Source: Myxacorys californica WJT36-NPBG1
Lineage (GTDB): Bacteria > Cyanobacteriota > Cyanobacteriia > Leptolyngbyales > Leptolyngbyaceae
Direction: 5' to 3'
Assembly (NCBI GenBank): GCA_019359315.1
Contig: JAHHHO010000028.1
Location: forward strand, 1 to 64,000
DNA: 64,000 nucleotides
A model generated the notes under the pieces. It saw only the letters and a program-made list of their open reading frames with translations, was not told where the DNA came from and searched no databases. Every line of letters begins with the position of its first letter. Position 1 is the first letter of the stretch. Below are positions 9,250-17,924 of the stretch, piece by piece. The position numbers and the translations under genes are program-made.

Positions 9250-10335
9250 CTAAGCCTGAGACGAATTCAAGATGTTGGCGAACCAAGTTTCCAAGCGATC
9301 GCTCAACGCCTCCAAAGAATATTCGGTCTCAGCCTGGTGACGGCAACTAGTTCGATCGATTTGATCAATTTTTGCGATCGCGCTCACCAACTCATCCACC
9401 CGATCCGGCTCAACCAACCAGCCTGTTTTTCCGTCTCGCACAATTTCTGCCGGCCCACCGCGCTGATAGGCAATCACCGGCACACCGCACGCTAATGCTT
9501 CGATCGCAACATTGCCAAACGCCTCCACCCAATGCGGCGTCATCAGTAACGCTCGTGATGCTCCTAACGCCTGCTGTAGCTCATGGGTAGACAGAAAGCC
9601 CGCATATTCAATCGGCGCGGTCGGATAGTCCGCCAAAATCTTCTGCCAGTAGTTCTGATCTTGAATAACTCCCCAAATCTTGAGCGGAACGCCTACTGCT
9701 TGAATCGCGGCTACGGCGTCTTCTAATCCTTTTTCAGGTGCAATTCGCCCGACCCAAGCTAAATAATTTTTGGGAGCAGCGCAGAACTGATAACTCGACA
9801 GATCAAAGCCATTCTTAATGTTGAAACACTGAGACGCGAATTGAAAGGTTTCCGCTTGCACCAAGCTATGAACGCCGATCGTTTTAGGAAACCGCTCCGC
9901 TACATTGCCAATAATCTGATCCATCGCGTCACTGAGCGAACCCATACTGACCAAATGCGCGATCGCCCGCTCAAAAAATGGTGTCAGATAGAACGGCAGC
10001 CAATCGTAAGCAAAGTTAAACAGCAAATCATACTCGTGCTGCACTTGCCGCGCATAGTCCCACATGTTGCCTAGCACAGAGTTTTTCGGCAGCGTGATCA
10101 GCTCATCGCGCCCTCCCGTTTGAGCAGTAATTTGCAGTTCTCCAGGAATCTCGATCAGGGGAATTCCGTCTAATACTGAACCTTCGGGCGCAACAACTGT
10201 GATGCTGTGTCCTCGTTGAATCAGCGATCGTGCCACGCTTTTCAAGGTTAACTCCACACCACCGCCTAACCCCGATCCAATCGCCCCCACCGGAGTAGAT
10301 AGTAGTAATACTCTGAGCGGACGAAGATAAGACAC
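9250..10335 (-). CDS. Glycosyltransferase family 4 (GT-B fold)
   Basis: A 361-residue protein with two Rossmann-like halves. The N-terminal half has VLLLSTPVGAIGSGLGGGVE, a glycine-rich acceptor-side loop, and RGHSITVVAPEGS. The C-terminal half has LAWVGRIAPEKGLEDAVAAI, then LLMTPHWVEAFGNVAIEALACGVPVIAYQRGGPAEIV. The last segment contains the E-x7-E signature of retaining GT4 enzymes and the nucleotide-sugar binding loop. Donor and acceptor cannot be deduced. It starts about 57 bp from the end of the HEAT-repeat gene and may share a transcript with it. Confidence 0.88.
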   Translation of the reverse strand: MSYLRPLRVLLLSTPVGAIGSGLGGGVELTLKSVARSLIQRGHSITVVAPEGSVLDGIPLIEIPGELQITAQTGGRDELITLPKNSVLGNMWDYARQVQHEYDLLFNFAYDWLPFYLTPFFERAIAHLVSMGSLSDAMDQIIGNVAERFPKTIGVHSLVQAETFQFASQCFNIKNGFDLSSYQFCAAPKNYLAWVGRIAPEKGLEDAVAAIQAVGVPLKIWGVIQDQNYWQKILADYPTAPIEYAGFLSTHELQQALGASRALLMTPHWVEAFGNVAIEALACGVPVIAYQRGGPAEIVRDGKTGWLVEPDRVDELVSAIAKIDQIDRTSCRHQAETEYSLEALSDRLETWFANILNSSQA

Positions 10336-10391
10336 GGTAGCAAAACCTATCGCTGGAGAACACGAGACTGTCTCATTATCTCTTCATTCGG

Positions 10392-11435
10392 CTACGGCAA
10401 GCTCTCTGGCCGGCTCACCGAATTCTTTGTTGTAGGCAGCGCTTCTTTTCCCGGTGTCGATCGAATTCGATTGAGCTGACCTAGCGCCCACCGGGCTGTT
10501 TCCTGCACATCTTGATCGGGATCGTCAGTGGCCTGATTCAACAAATGGCTGATCTGCGCCACCATGTCATACACCCGCGTCAAATCCCGAATAGCATTCT
10601 TCCGTACATCAGCGTTCTCATCCTGTAGCGAAATTGCCAGGGCGCGAGTGAGCGGTTTCAGCGTTCGAGTGCCGATTTCAGACAGGGAAGACAAAATCAA
10701 ACTCCGTTGCCGAGAATCTGAATCCATCATCAGATCAACAAGTGGTTGAACGGCGCGACTATCGCCTCGCTGTCCAAGCTCCCAAATCACCTTCTGACGT
10801 TTTGCTGGATCAGGCACCCGAAGCTCATGAATTAACTCCTCTACAATGTTGATTTTAGATAGGCGAGTTGTTTCTGAAACAGGGGTTTCTGACGCTTTTG
10901 AGCCCGACGTTACTGGACGATTGGCAACCACGTTACCCGTCGCATCGACTAATTCTTTTTCTTTAACTAACGACTCTGAGTGGGAAATGTCAGAAGTTGA
11001 CGTACTACTGGTCATTTGGGACTCGGCTATCGTGCGATTGGCTTTGCCAAATTCCGAATGATCGCTAGGTGCTTCTCCCATAAGCGAATCTTTTGAGGAA
11101 GGTGCTTCAGGAAGGAGCAGTTTTTCTTTGGGCGTCTCCTCGATAGAGCCTTCGTGACGCCTCTTTCGAGACAGGACTAACGCCGTTGCACCCACAAGAC
11201 TCGAAGCGCCAATTCCGCCTAGCAGCCAAGGCGACTTCCACACCGGTTTACTCGAACTTCCTTGATCTGCTTTCGCCAAGAGTGGCGGTGCAATCGGTAG
11301 AATTGCCTTTTGATTAGAACTAGATACCTGAGTCGGACGAGCGGTTAAGCTAGTCGCAATTGTGCTATGTCTAGGGACAGCGATACCTAGACACGCAAAC
11401 GTCAGGATGAAAAGAACACGGCGATAGGAAATCAT
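10392..11435 (-). CDS. HEAT-repeat protein with signal and membrane segments
   Basis: A 347-residue protein. Residues 5-25 (RVLFILTFACLGIAVP) look like a signal peptide or anchor. Residues 65-90 (SPWLLGGIGASSLVGATALV) form a second membrane segment followed by basic residues. A Ser/Thr-rich linker spans 95-205. Residues 210-330 carry three or four HEAT-like units (VWELGQRGDSRAVQPLVDLM, DVRKNAIRDLTRV, DVQETARWALGQL). HEAT repeats mediate protein contacts; in cyanobacteria related repeats occur in phycobilin lyases, but no lyase-specific motif is seen. Function unknown. Confidence 0.75.
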   Translation of the reverse strand: MISYRRVLFILTFACLGIAVPRHSTIATSLTARPTQVSSSNQKAILPIAPPLLAKADQGSSSKPVWKSPWLLGGIGASSLVGATALVLSRKRRHEGSIEETPKEKLLLPEAPSSKDSLMGEAPSDHSEFGKANRTIAESQMTSSTSTSDISHSESLVKEKELVDATGNVVANRPVTSGSKASETPVSETTRLSKINIVEELIHELRVPDPAKRQKVIWELGQRGDSRAVQPLVDLMMDSDSRQRSLILSSLSEIGTRTLKPLTRALAISLQDENADVRKNAIRDLTRVYDMVAQISHLLNQATDDPDQDVQETARWALGQLNRIRSTPGKEALPTTKNSVSRPESLP

Positions 11436-11543
11436 AGGCTAATCCAAGAAAAGGGCGACTAGCGTACCAAGAAAGCAGCTTTGACAAACTAGCTCAATCC
11501 TAACCGCCAGACCCTAGATTGCCCGGGAAAGTTGCTCAACTCG

Positions 11544-12644
11544 CTACGAGGGATGTTCCGATTCAGACTCAACCTGCGCTAAAGGTACTGGCATAATTTC
11601 GCTGGAGTTCTGACTTACAGACGACATCAGTTGCTCTTTCGGACTTGGCTCAGCTAAATCCGGAGAAATTGAGATTTGGAATTTTTCGCTCAAGACATCT
11701 CGCTGGTTGATCAAATAAATGCTGATCAGGGTCAAACCCACACCCAACCATTGAATCGGCGTTAACACTTCCGACAGAAACACGTTGCCAAAGAGCAGCG
11801 CAAAAACGGGTGTCAGAAACGTGAGAGAGCTTAGACTTGTGAGACTACCGCTAGAGGCGAAATAGAAGAACAAACCGTAGGCGATCGCGCTGCCGAATAT
11901 CGTAGAGTACGACAGCGACAGCCAGTTTGAGACGGTCAAATTTGACCACTGGGACGTTTCTAGCAGCCCCGACAACGCAAAGAGCGGCACACCGCCCAAG
12001 ACCATATGCCAACCCGTCGCCGTGACCGGATCGGCATATTTGCAGACATAGCGTACCAAAATTGTTCCAACAGCCATCGATAGGGCAGCCAGCAACATGA
12101 GCCACTGTCCGTTATCAAACAGCCCTGCGATCGCATCTGAAAAGGAACCCATATCTGTCATCACGGCTACAAACTGGTTTCCAGCAGACAAAATCCACTC
12201 TTCAGGTAGCCCTAACAAACTAATGCCAAGCACGCCAAACGCTAATCCCAACCAGCCCCAAACTCCGATTTTTTCTCCAAACAGCCACAGTGCTAATATC
12301 GCCACCGCTAAGGGCTGAGAATCAATCATGACAGAACCGAGCCCGGCTCCCGTTCTCGTGAGTCCTAGCGCCAGAAATCCTTGAAAGAGGGCTCCATCGA
12401 TCAATCCAAACAGCAAAATCCAGAGCCAAGCTGCCCAGCCTTTCGGCTGCGATCGCCCCATCACTGCCCCAGCTGCTAGTACCAATAGGCCAGCAGGCAA
12501 CAGCCGGACACCTGCCATAAAGAAAGGAGTCGTGTTTGGCATGACGCCTTTCATGGCGACCATGGCGGTTCCCCACAAAAAGAAGGGCGCAATCAGCAAA
12601 ACAGAAGCAAAGGGCAGCCGAGATTCAGTAAGTTTGAGATGCAT
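11544..12644 (-). CDS. EamA/DMT-superfamily transporter
   Basis: A 366-residue membrane protein with about ten hydrophobic segments in two EamA (DUF6) halves. The first half has FFLWGTAMVAMKGVMPNTTPF and VRLLPAGLLVLAAG, and the second GTILVRYVCKYADPVTATGWHMVLGG and FGNVFLSEVLTPIQWLGVGLTLISIYL. The C-terminal 50 residues are polar and probably cytoplasmic. DMT transporters export amino acids, sugars or other metabolites; the substrate here cannot be inferred. An ATG is at 12644 with GAGGAG just upstream (minus strand). Confidence 0.88.
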   Translation of the reverse strand: MHLKLTESRLPFASVLLIAPFFLWGTAMVAMKGVMPNTTPFFMAGVRLLPAGLLVLAAGAVMGRSQPKGWAAWLWILLFGLIDGALFQGFLALGLTRTGAGLGSVMIDSQPLAVAILALWLFGEKIGVWGWLGLAFGVLGISLLGLPEEWILSAGNQFVAVMTDMGSFSDAIAGLFDNGQWLMLLAALSMAVGTILVRYVCKYADPVTATGWHMVLGGVPLFALSGLLETSQWSNLTVSNWLSLSYSTIFGSAIAYGLFFYFASSGSLTSLSSLTFLTPVFALLFGNVFLSEVLTPIQWLGVGLTLISIYLINQRDVLSEKFQISISPDLAEPSPKEQLMSSVSQNSSEIMPVPLAQVESESEHPS

Positions 12645-12823
12645 GAGGAGGATACATGAGCATTCTATTTATCTTAATGAAGTTGTGTAGTTCTGTTAAG
12701 GAGCGACGGATGTAGCACGGCTCTTGAAAAGCACTCTAGAGGGGGAAAAGGCTAAGATTGAAGAGAAGTTCTCTATTGATTAGAGTTTATTCTTTTTAAC
12801 ACTAGATTCTCCTTAGCTAAACT

Positions 12824-13660
12824 ATGGTTCGTTTTTTCAAGCGTGGTGCGCGTAAGCAGATTGCTCGAATTGAAGTCAAAGGCGCGATCGCAGGGGCAAC
12901 CCGAAACCGTGTCTTAGAAGATCTCAAAACGGTCGAAGAACGAGGTTTTCCGGCTCTGCTGCTCAGAATTGACAGTCCTGGCGGAACCGTCGTCGATTCC
13001 CACGAAATTTACAGTGCGCTCAAGAGATTACAAGAAAAAGTTAAAATCGTCGCGAGTTTTGGCAATCTTTCTGCATCGGGAGGCGTCTACATTAGTATGG
13101 GCGCGCCTTACATCATGGCAAATCCGGGTACGATCACAGGTAGCATTGGTGTGATCATTCGGGGCAATAATTTAGAACGCTTGCTCGATCGCGTCGGGGT
13201 TTCGTTCAAAGTGATCAAATCGGGGCCTTACAAAGATATCTTGTCCTTCGATCGTCAACTGACTGACACTGAGCAAACTATTCTGCAAGACTTAGTAGAT
13301 GTCACGTACTCTCAGTTTGTCCACACCGTTGCCGATGCGCGACGCCTAGAGGTTGAGACGGTCAAATCCTTTGCGGACGGTCGTATCTTCAGCGGAGAAC
13401 AGGCCGTTGCTTTAGGCGTTGTCGATCGCTTAGGAACCGAAGAAGATGCTCGGCGTTGGGTTGCCGAACTTGCCGGACTCGATCCTGAAAAAGCTCGCGT
13501 TCACAACTTCGAGGAACGGAAATCCCTAGTCAGTCGCTTCACATCCAATGAGCAGCTTAATCAAGCTATTCGTGCGGTTCCAGCCTTAGCGACCGGAGCC
13601 GAATGGCTAGAATTCGAGCTTTCCACAAGTGGGCTTCCCCTCTGGCTCTACCGTCCGTAA
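12824..13660 (+). CDS. sppA: Signal peptide peptidase SppA (S49 family)
   Basis: A 278-residue short-form SppA. S49 peptidases degrade leftover signal peptides using a Ser/Lys dyad. The nucleophile is Ser85 in FGNLSASGGVY and the base Lys137 in KSGPYKDIL, both in the usual context. RIDSPGGTVVDSHEIY (49-64) and GTITGSIGVI complete the family pattern. No N-terminal membrane anchor is visible (it starts MVRFFKRGARKQIARIEVKG), so association with the membrane would have to be peripheral. It reads toward aroH 108 bp downstream. Confidence 0.9.
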   Translation: MVRFFKRGARKQIARIEVKGAIAGATRNRVLEDLKTVEERGFPALLLRIDSPGGTVVDSHEIYSALKRLQEKVKIVASFGNLSASGGVYISMGAPYIMANPGTITGSIGVIIRGNNLERLLDRVGVSFKVIKSGPYKDILSFDRQLTDTEQTILQDLVDVTYSQFVHTVADARRLEVETVKSFADGRIFSGEQAVALGVVDRLGTEEDARRWVAELAGLDPEKARVHNFEERKSLVSRFTSNEQLNQAIRAVPALATGAEWLEFELSTSGLPLWLYRP

Positions 13661-13768
13661 ATTTTTTCTCATACTTGCTACGCAATTGCTCACACTCTGT
13701 CTTGATAAGCTAATGTGGTAGCGTTCCCAACAGCACCAGCAGAATTTTAATTAAGGGGAGGACTTGGC

Positions 13769-14164
13769 GTGGAGTGGCGTGTTCGAGCGATTCGTGGGGC
13801 AACCACCGTTTCAGAAAATACCGTTGAGGCAATTCGAGATGCGGTGACAGAACTCTTAGATGAATTAGAAACTTACAATCAACTTGACCCTAACGAGATT
13901 GTCAGCGCCTTCTTCACGGTCACAAAAGATTTGGATGCTACGTTTCCAGCGGCGATCGCCCGCGATCGCCCCAACTGGGAAAACATTCCCCTTATTGATG
14001 TTCAGCAGATGCATGTTGAAGGCAGTTTAGAGCGGTGTATTCGATTTTTAATTCACTTCAACACCCCCAATCCAGCCATCAAAATTCATCATCCCTACCT
14101 CAGAAAAGCAAAAAATCTGAGGCCAGACTGGTCGCTAGCTCAGATTGGTTCTCCCCATCGGTAA
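13769..14164 (+). CDS. aroH: Chorismate mutase, AroH class
   Basis: A 131-residue AroH-type chorismate mutase, the trimeric monofunctional enzyme that converts chorismate to prephenate for Phe and Tyr synthesis. It opens with VRAIRGATTVSENT, carrying the N-terminal active-site Arg, and has VTKDLDATFPAAIAR and a late active-site Arg in ERCIRFLIHFNT. The start is GTG at 13769, preceded by GGGGAGGA (13755-13762), a strong ribosome binding site. A clear terminator follows 15 bp after the stop. Confidence 0.93.
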   Translation: MEWRVRAIRGATTVSENTVEAIRDAVTELLDELETYNQLDPNEIVSAFFTVTKDLDATFPAAIARDRPNWENIPLIDVQQMHVEGSLERCIRFLIHFNTPNPAIKIHHPYLRKAKNLRPDWSLAQIGSPHR

Positions 14165-14178
14165 GATTAATTAGTTAG

Positions 14179-14209
14179 AACAGGGTAGTGTCTTCCACCC
14201 TGTTTTTTT
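14179..14209 (+). terminator. Rho-independent terminator after aroH
   Basis: AACAGGGT (14179-14186) pairs exactly with ACCCTGTT (14197-14204) around a 10-base loop and runs into TTTTTTT. It lies just after the aroH stop and just before the stop of the convergent holin-like gene, so it may serve both directions. Confidence 0.9.
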
Positions 14210-14221
14210 ATATCCGTTTTC

Positions 14222-14605
14222 TTATGCTTGAGGCTTGAGGTCAGTGTTACGCTCAGCAAAGTATTTGTTCAAGAACGTGCTAGCAAACGACAACACGACA
14301 GGTCCTAGAATGAATGCCCAAAGTCCATGAGCCGTGAATCCAGGAACCAAAGCGGCGGCTAGGGTGAAGCAGATACCGTTGACAACTAGCGAGAACAAAC
14401 CCAGTGTCAGGAAGTTGATCGGCAGTGTCAGGAGCGTCAGGATTGGCTTGATAAAGGTGTTGATTAGACCAATTACAACACCAGCAATGATTGCTACAGG
14501 AAAGCTTTGAATACTAACGCCAGGTAAAAGAATATCGGCAACGAGAAGGCTAAGCGCTGTAGCCAGAAGAGTGAAAAGATATCCAACAAGTTTTGTTCCT
14601 TCCAT
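14222..14605 (-). CDS. Phage holin family membrane protein (four segments)
   Basis: A 127-residue, strongly hydrophobic protein with four predicted membrane helices (for example LLATALSLLVADILLPGVSI and VAIIAGVVIGLINTFIKPIL). The GLINTFIKPILTLLTLPINFLTLG stretch is the hallmark of the phage-holin-4-like family, broadly conserved in bacterial chromosomes and not tied to prophages. No lysis gene is nearby. Function in the host is unknown. GAGGGAT just upstream of the ATG acts as ribosome binding site. Confidence 0.88.
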   Translation of the reverse strand: MEGTKLVGYLFTLLATALSLLVADILLPGVSIQSFPVAIIAGVVIGLINTFIKPILTLLTLPINFLTLGLFSLVVNGICFTLAAALVPGFTAHGLWAFILGPVVLSFASTFLNKYFAERNTDLKPQA

Positions 14606-14699
14606 TTTTATCCCTCAGAGTTTCAATAATGCAATTCTTCTGAATACAAGTCTGACGAACCTGCAGAGTAATTAGCCTCTCTACCGAGACAGATTTGTG

Positions 14700-14729
14700 A
14701 AAAAAATTCAGACTCGTTAAAGTCTGAAT
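14700..14729 (-). terminator. Rho-independent terminator of crtR
   Basis: On the minus strand, ATTCAGACT pairs with AGTCTGAAT around a six-base loop and is followed by a run of T (plus-strand AAAAAA at 14700-14705). It sits 20 bp downstream of the crtR stop. Confidence 0.9.
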
Positions 14730-14748
14730 TAATGAGGTTTATTCAGTG

Positions 14749-15684
14749 TTAATCAGCGATCGGAGTTTCTTGCAAAACTTCAGAAGCGGCTTGAAACTCT
14801 GGTTCTTTTTGAGATTTCGGGTGAAATCGAATCCCTAAGAAGATGTCATACACAAAGCCTAAAAAATCTTCTTTTAGCAGACCAATCGATTGAGGTGAGC
14901 CTTTGGCATCTAGCAGCGGCTTGGTTGCGTAGTATGCCTTCTCGTAGTTGTACCAAGGAACCGAGGGCCATAGGTGATGAACTAAATGATAGTTTTGTCC
15001 CATGATCAGCCAATTCAGAAGTCGCCCAGGATATACTCTCGCGTTTCTCCAGCGATCGCGCTCCTTAAACGGGCGATGGGGCAAATAATCAAAAAACATT
15101 CCTAGTACCATCCCCACGATCGCAAGCGGAATAAACCAGAAATTGAAGACATAGCCCATGAAGCCATACTGATAACTGGTAAATACGATCGCGGCGAGCA
15201 CGATTCGTGCGATCGCCCATTCTAGAAGCTCATATTTACGCCATAGCTTGCGTCTAAAAAAGAAAATTTCGTGGTACATGAACCTCGCGTTAATGATCCA
15301 CAAAGGTCCAAACGTAGATACTACATGATCTGGATCGTTGTCTGGATCGTTCACATGAGCATGGTGTTGCATGTGGACGCGGGTAAACACTGGAAAGGAG
15401 AAACACAGCATCAAAGCGCTTCCATGTCCCAGCATAGCGTTCACAATTTTATTGCGATGCGCAACTCCATGACAGGCATCATGAATCACACTTCCGACTA
15501 GATGTAATGCCAGTACGTCGAGGCAGAAGCACCACCAGTCAACCCAATGCCAACACCAATAGCCAATCACCGAAAGGGTAGCAATTAAGATCGACGAAAA
15601 GAAAACAATCAGGGTTGGGTTGACGTCACCGGGCGGACCTAACAACTCTCTCGGAACGGTCAGGGGCTTTGTTGCCTCCGACAT
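14749..15684 (-). CDS. crtR: Beta-carotene hydroxylase CrtR
   Basis: A 311-residue membrane di-iron enzyme of the fatty-acid-desaturase fold. CrtR adds hydroxyl groups to carotenoid rings to form zeaxanthin and related xanthophylls. The His boxes are HDACHGVAH (68-76), HMQHHAH (about 104-110) and HLVHHLWPSVPWYNYEKAY near residue 235, with an added YLPHRPF motif typical of CrtR rather than desaturases. Hydrophobic segments span 25-65 and 160-200. The gene is monocistronic: a terminator follows it, and a 300-bp region upstream is shared with the divergent COP23 gene. Confidence 0.9.
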   Translation of the reverse strand: MSEATKPLTVPRELLGPPGDVNPTLIVFFSSILIATLSVIGYWCWHWVDWWCFCLDVLALHLVGSVIHDACHGVAHRNKIVNAMLGHGSALMLCFSFPVFTRVHMQHHAHVNDPDNDPDHVVSTFGPLWIINARFMYHEIFFFRRKLWRKYELLEWAIARIVLAAIVFTSYQYGFMGYVFNFWFIPLAIVGMVLGMFFDYLPHRPFKERDRWRNARVYPGRLLNWLIMGQNYHLVHHLWPSVPWYNYEKAYYATKPLLDAKGSPQSIGLLKEDFLGFVYDIFLGIRFHPKSQKEPEFQAASEVLQETPIAD

Positions 15685-15997
15685 GCAGCCTTTCTCCTTT
15701 CTAATACTTTGCGTAGTATACGATACGAGAAGTCATGAAGTTAAGTAAACCCCCTTAAGAGTTAAAGCCAAAAGCGGCTTTTTAGGAACGGTTTAGCGAT
15801 CGCGAGCATTCCTTAGCACAACTAGTTTTTCTGTGGGGAACAAGTTCTCTAAAAATCTGTCTTTAGTGAAATGAGAGTTTAGCCTATTTAGAGTCTACTT
15901 TCTCGATTATTTTCTCAGGGCTGGAACAGAACTGTAGAAGGGCAATCGAGAGAACAGTAATATTATCAATTCATCCACAGAATCGAGGTTGAGTACC
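15685..15997. promoter_or_regulatory. Divergent promoter region between crtR and the COP23 gene
   Basis: About 310 bp separate two divergent starts, so both promoters must lie here. Near 15710-15727 a dyad around GTAGTATACGATAC lies about 30 bp upstream of crtR. An HIP1 site lies near 15798. The COP23 start is set by GAGG ten bases before the ATG. No regulator can be named from the sequence. Confidence 0.45.
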
Positions 15998-16774
15998 ATG
16001 TCGCTACGACAGTTTGGGTTGGGCTTAAAGGCGCGAACAGTAAGAGGAGTGAGTCTTTCGTTGGGAGCCGTAATGCTCATGAGTGGGGCTGCATTTGCCC
16101 AAACGACTCCTTCCGATTCGACAACTCCTGGAGATATCATCATCGGTCCGGGTGGCTCTAACACGGGGACGTCTGGGGGGACAACGGCGACACCGCCGCT
16201 CAACGGAGTCCGGTTTATGTGTCAGACCAACACGGGTCAACCTACGGTTATGTATTATCCTGATAACCGACCCAACGTCGCCTTTCCTTGGGCGGTTCCG
16301 ACCGCTATGGGTGGGGGCTGGAGTCCTGAACGTCGTTGTAATGAGATTGCCCGTCGTCTAGAGTCTTACCGTCCTGATGGATTGGTAGAAATGAAGACAG
16401 GAGTTGAAAACGGATTGAATACGGTCTGCGTGACGACCGAGCGTTATCCGTCGTGCCGGATTGTCTTGACGGTTCCGGCTGGACAAGACCCAGTCGCAAC
16501 CCGCGATCGCGTCTTCCAAAATCTCACGGTTGCCGATAGCGGCCAACAAACTCAAGGCGTCTATACCTACGGTGAAAGTGGGAGTAACAACATCCTTGGT
16601 AGATTGGGAGACGCTTTAGGGTTGGGTCGCAGGCGGACACAGGTATCGAATGGCAACATTAACCTGAAGCCTTTCTTATCGCCTAAAGATGGCGGTACGG
16701 GGGAGATGCTCAGAGGTGGAGTCCAAGTGCGTCAATCGGTTGCGCCGACGAAGAAGCCTAGACTGTTTAAGTAG
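15998..16774 (+). CDS. COP23 domain protein (circadian oscillating protein 23 family)
   Basis: A 258-residue secreted or thylakoid-lumen protein. The ATG at 15998 is preferred to an in-frame TTG at 15989 because GAGG precedes it at a good distance. A signal peptide covers about residues 18-35 (VSLSLGAVMLMSGAAFAQ). A Ser/Gly/Thr-rich linker follows, then the COP23 domain: VRFMCQTNTGQPTVMYY, GWSPERRCNEIARRLESY and VCVTTERYPSCRIVLTVP, with cysteine pairs probably forming disulfides. COP23 was described as a circadian-cycling cyanobacterial membrane protein; its role is not known. Confidence 0.88.
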   Translation: MSLRQFGLGLKARTVRGVSLSLGAVMLMSGAAFAQTTPSDSTTPGDIIIGPGGSNTGTSGGTTATPPLNGVRFMCQTNTGQPTVMYYPDNRPNVAFPWAVPTAMGGGWSPERRCNEIARRLESYRPDGLVEMKTGVENGLNTVCVTTERYPSCRIVLTVPAGQDPVATRDRVFQNLTVADSGQQTQGVYTYGESGSNNILGRLGDALGLGRRRTQVSNGNINLKPFLSPKDGGTGEMLRGGVQVRQSVAPTKKPRLFK

Positions 16775-16807
16775 TGCGTCATGAGGAGCCTGTAAAGCGG
16801 CTCCTGT

Positions 16808-16833
16808 GGAGTTGCGCCCTGCGCTAATGACTC
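16808..16833 (+). repeat. Dispersed repeat, copy 1
   Basis: GGAGTTGCGCCCTGCGCTAA is followed by TGACTC. Sister copies lie at 39641-39666, 46068-46094 (reverse) and 50861-50886. A small hairpin (AGGAGCC...GGCTCCT, 16783-16804) lies just before it. Confidence 0.7.
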
Positions 16834-16856
16834 TTCCAAAGTTTGTTCTCACAAGC

Positions 16857-16892
16857 CAAGAAGCGGTGAAGGTTAACCTTCACCGCTTCTTG
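16857..16892. repeat. Perfect 36-bp palindrome, likely two-way terminator
   Basis: CAAGAAGCGGTGAAGGTT (16857-16874) is followed immediately by its exact reverse complement to 16892, with no loop. It lies between the rightward COP23 gene and the leftward tRNA-Gln. AT-rich sequence follows on the right, but there is no long U-tract. It may end transcription from both sides or be a protein-binding site. Confidence 0.85.
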
Positions 16893-16912
16893 ATTTATGG
16901 TTTCTTGATTAA

Positions 16913-16984
16913 CTGGGGCGCTAGGATTCGAACCTAGGAATGCCGGGACCAAAACCCGGTGCCTTACCACTTGGCGACGCCCCA
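16913..16984 (-). tRNA. tRNA-Gln (TTG)
   Basis: On the minus strand a full cloverleaf folds: acceptor TGGGGCG pairs with CGCCCCA, the anticodon stem CCGGG/CCCGG holds the loop TTTTGGT with anticodon TTG, and the T arm CTAGG-TTCGAAT-CCTAG is canonical. The D arm contains GCCAAGTGGTAAGGC. The discriminator base is G and CCA is not encoded, which is common for cyanobacterial tRNA genes. Confidence 0.96.
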
Positions 16985-17141
16985 ACGCGTGTTCCTTAGG
17001 TATATTAGCAACAAATGGAGGGAATGTGTCAACAACTTTTTTAGTATCTCTCGGCACGGCTTCATAACAAGTCGGGTGACTATCATAGAAAATAACCGCT
17101 AAGGTTGGATTAACCAGGTCGCGCTAGGAGAATCGCTTGGA

Positions 17142-17582
17142 GTGAATGCAGCAGAACAAGCTATCAATCTTAAGACTGCCAGCAAGATTGCTGCGATCGT
17201 CAATCTATTCAAGTCGGAGTACCCTGACGCCCGCTCGGATCTCAAACCGTGGGCAAACGACGCTGATACCCGCGAACTCGTTGACCCAGATTCCATTGAT
17301 TTGAGCTTCAATTTTCCGGGCTGGAGCCGTCGATTTCAGAGCCGATGTATTTTAATTCAAATTCGCTTTCATCAGGACTCAGAGACAAGCGTGCGCCGCG
17401 CGATCGGCATTGAAGCCGCCGGGTTTACTCATGAAGGCAAGCAATGGACGCTCTCAACGATCGAGGATTGGAACTTTGCAGGCGATAAGCATCCGACTCC
17501 TGAAATTTGCGACAGTTTGAAAGAGTTTTGCCGCAAAATCCTGCTTGTGTTTAACGAAGAGGTTGAGACTCAGGAGGGTTAG
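17142..17582 (+). CDS. Hypothetical conserved cyanobacterial protein
   Basis: A 146-residue protein with a GTG start at 17142 and AGGAG 11 bases upstream. The fold seems mixed alpha/beta with a basic, aromatic core (FNFPGWSRRFQSRCILIQIRF, then IGIEAAGFTHEGKQWTLSTI). No signal peptide, membrane segment or catalytic motif is seen, and no named family was recognised. Its 3' end overlaps the convergent alkyltransferase-like gene by four bases. Confidence 0.65.
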   Translation: MNAAEQAINLKTASKIAAIVNLFKSEYPDARSDLKPWANDADTRELVDPDSIDLSFNFPGWSRRFQSRCILIQIRFHQDSETSVRRAIGIEAAGFTHEGKQWTLSTIEDWNFAGDKHPTPEICDSLKEFCRKILLVFNEEVETQEG

Positions 17583-17911
17583 GTTTCGTCAGCCCACAGG
17601 TGATCGGGTTGCCATAGGTACTGGCGGAGATTGACCTTGCCGTTTTGATTGAATTGAACCCCCTCCGCTTCAAGCAACGATCGTTGGAGATAGTCCTTGC
17701 CCTCTCGAAACGGCGACATTGAAATCTCTCCCTTGGCATTGATCACTCGATGCCAAGGAACAGCCATTTCAGGTGCAACGCGAAAGAGGGCATAGCCGAC
17801 CAAACGCGCTCTCCTTGGCAGTCCGGCAAGCTCGGCAACTTGACCATACGTGGCAACCTGACCGTAGGGGATTTGCTGCACGATCTCGTAAATCCGGTGA
17901 TAGGCGGACAT
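17579..17911 (-). CDS. Alkyltransferase-like protein (MGMT fold, no active cysteine)
   Basis: A 110-residue protein with the DNA-binding domain of O6-alkylguanine methyltransferases (IPYGQVATYGQVAELAG, RLVGYALFR). The active-site PCHR of MGMT reads PWHRV here (Trp53), the hallmark of ATL proteins, which bind alkylated DNA without transferring the alkyl group and pass it to nucleotide excision repair. It lies 13 bp downstream of the CbbY-like phosphatase gene on the same strand, so they may be co-transcribed. Confidence 0.9.
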   Translation of the reverse strand: MSAYHRIYEIVQQIPYGQVATYGQVAELAGLPRRARLVGYALFRVAPEMAVPWHRVINAKGEISMSPFREGKDYLQRSLLEAEGVQFNQNGKVNLRQYLWQPDHLWADET

Positions 17912-17924
17912 TAACGGATTTGAA

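Noticed and set aside
14222-14605. Holin-like gene as a prophage sign
   Set aside because: No other phage gene is present, and this family is common on bacterial chromosomes.
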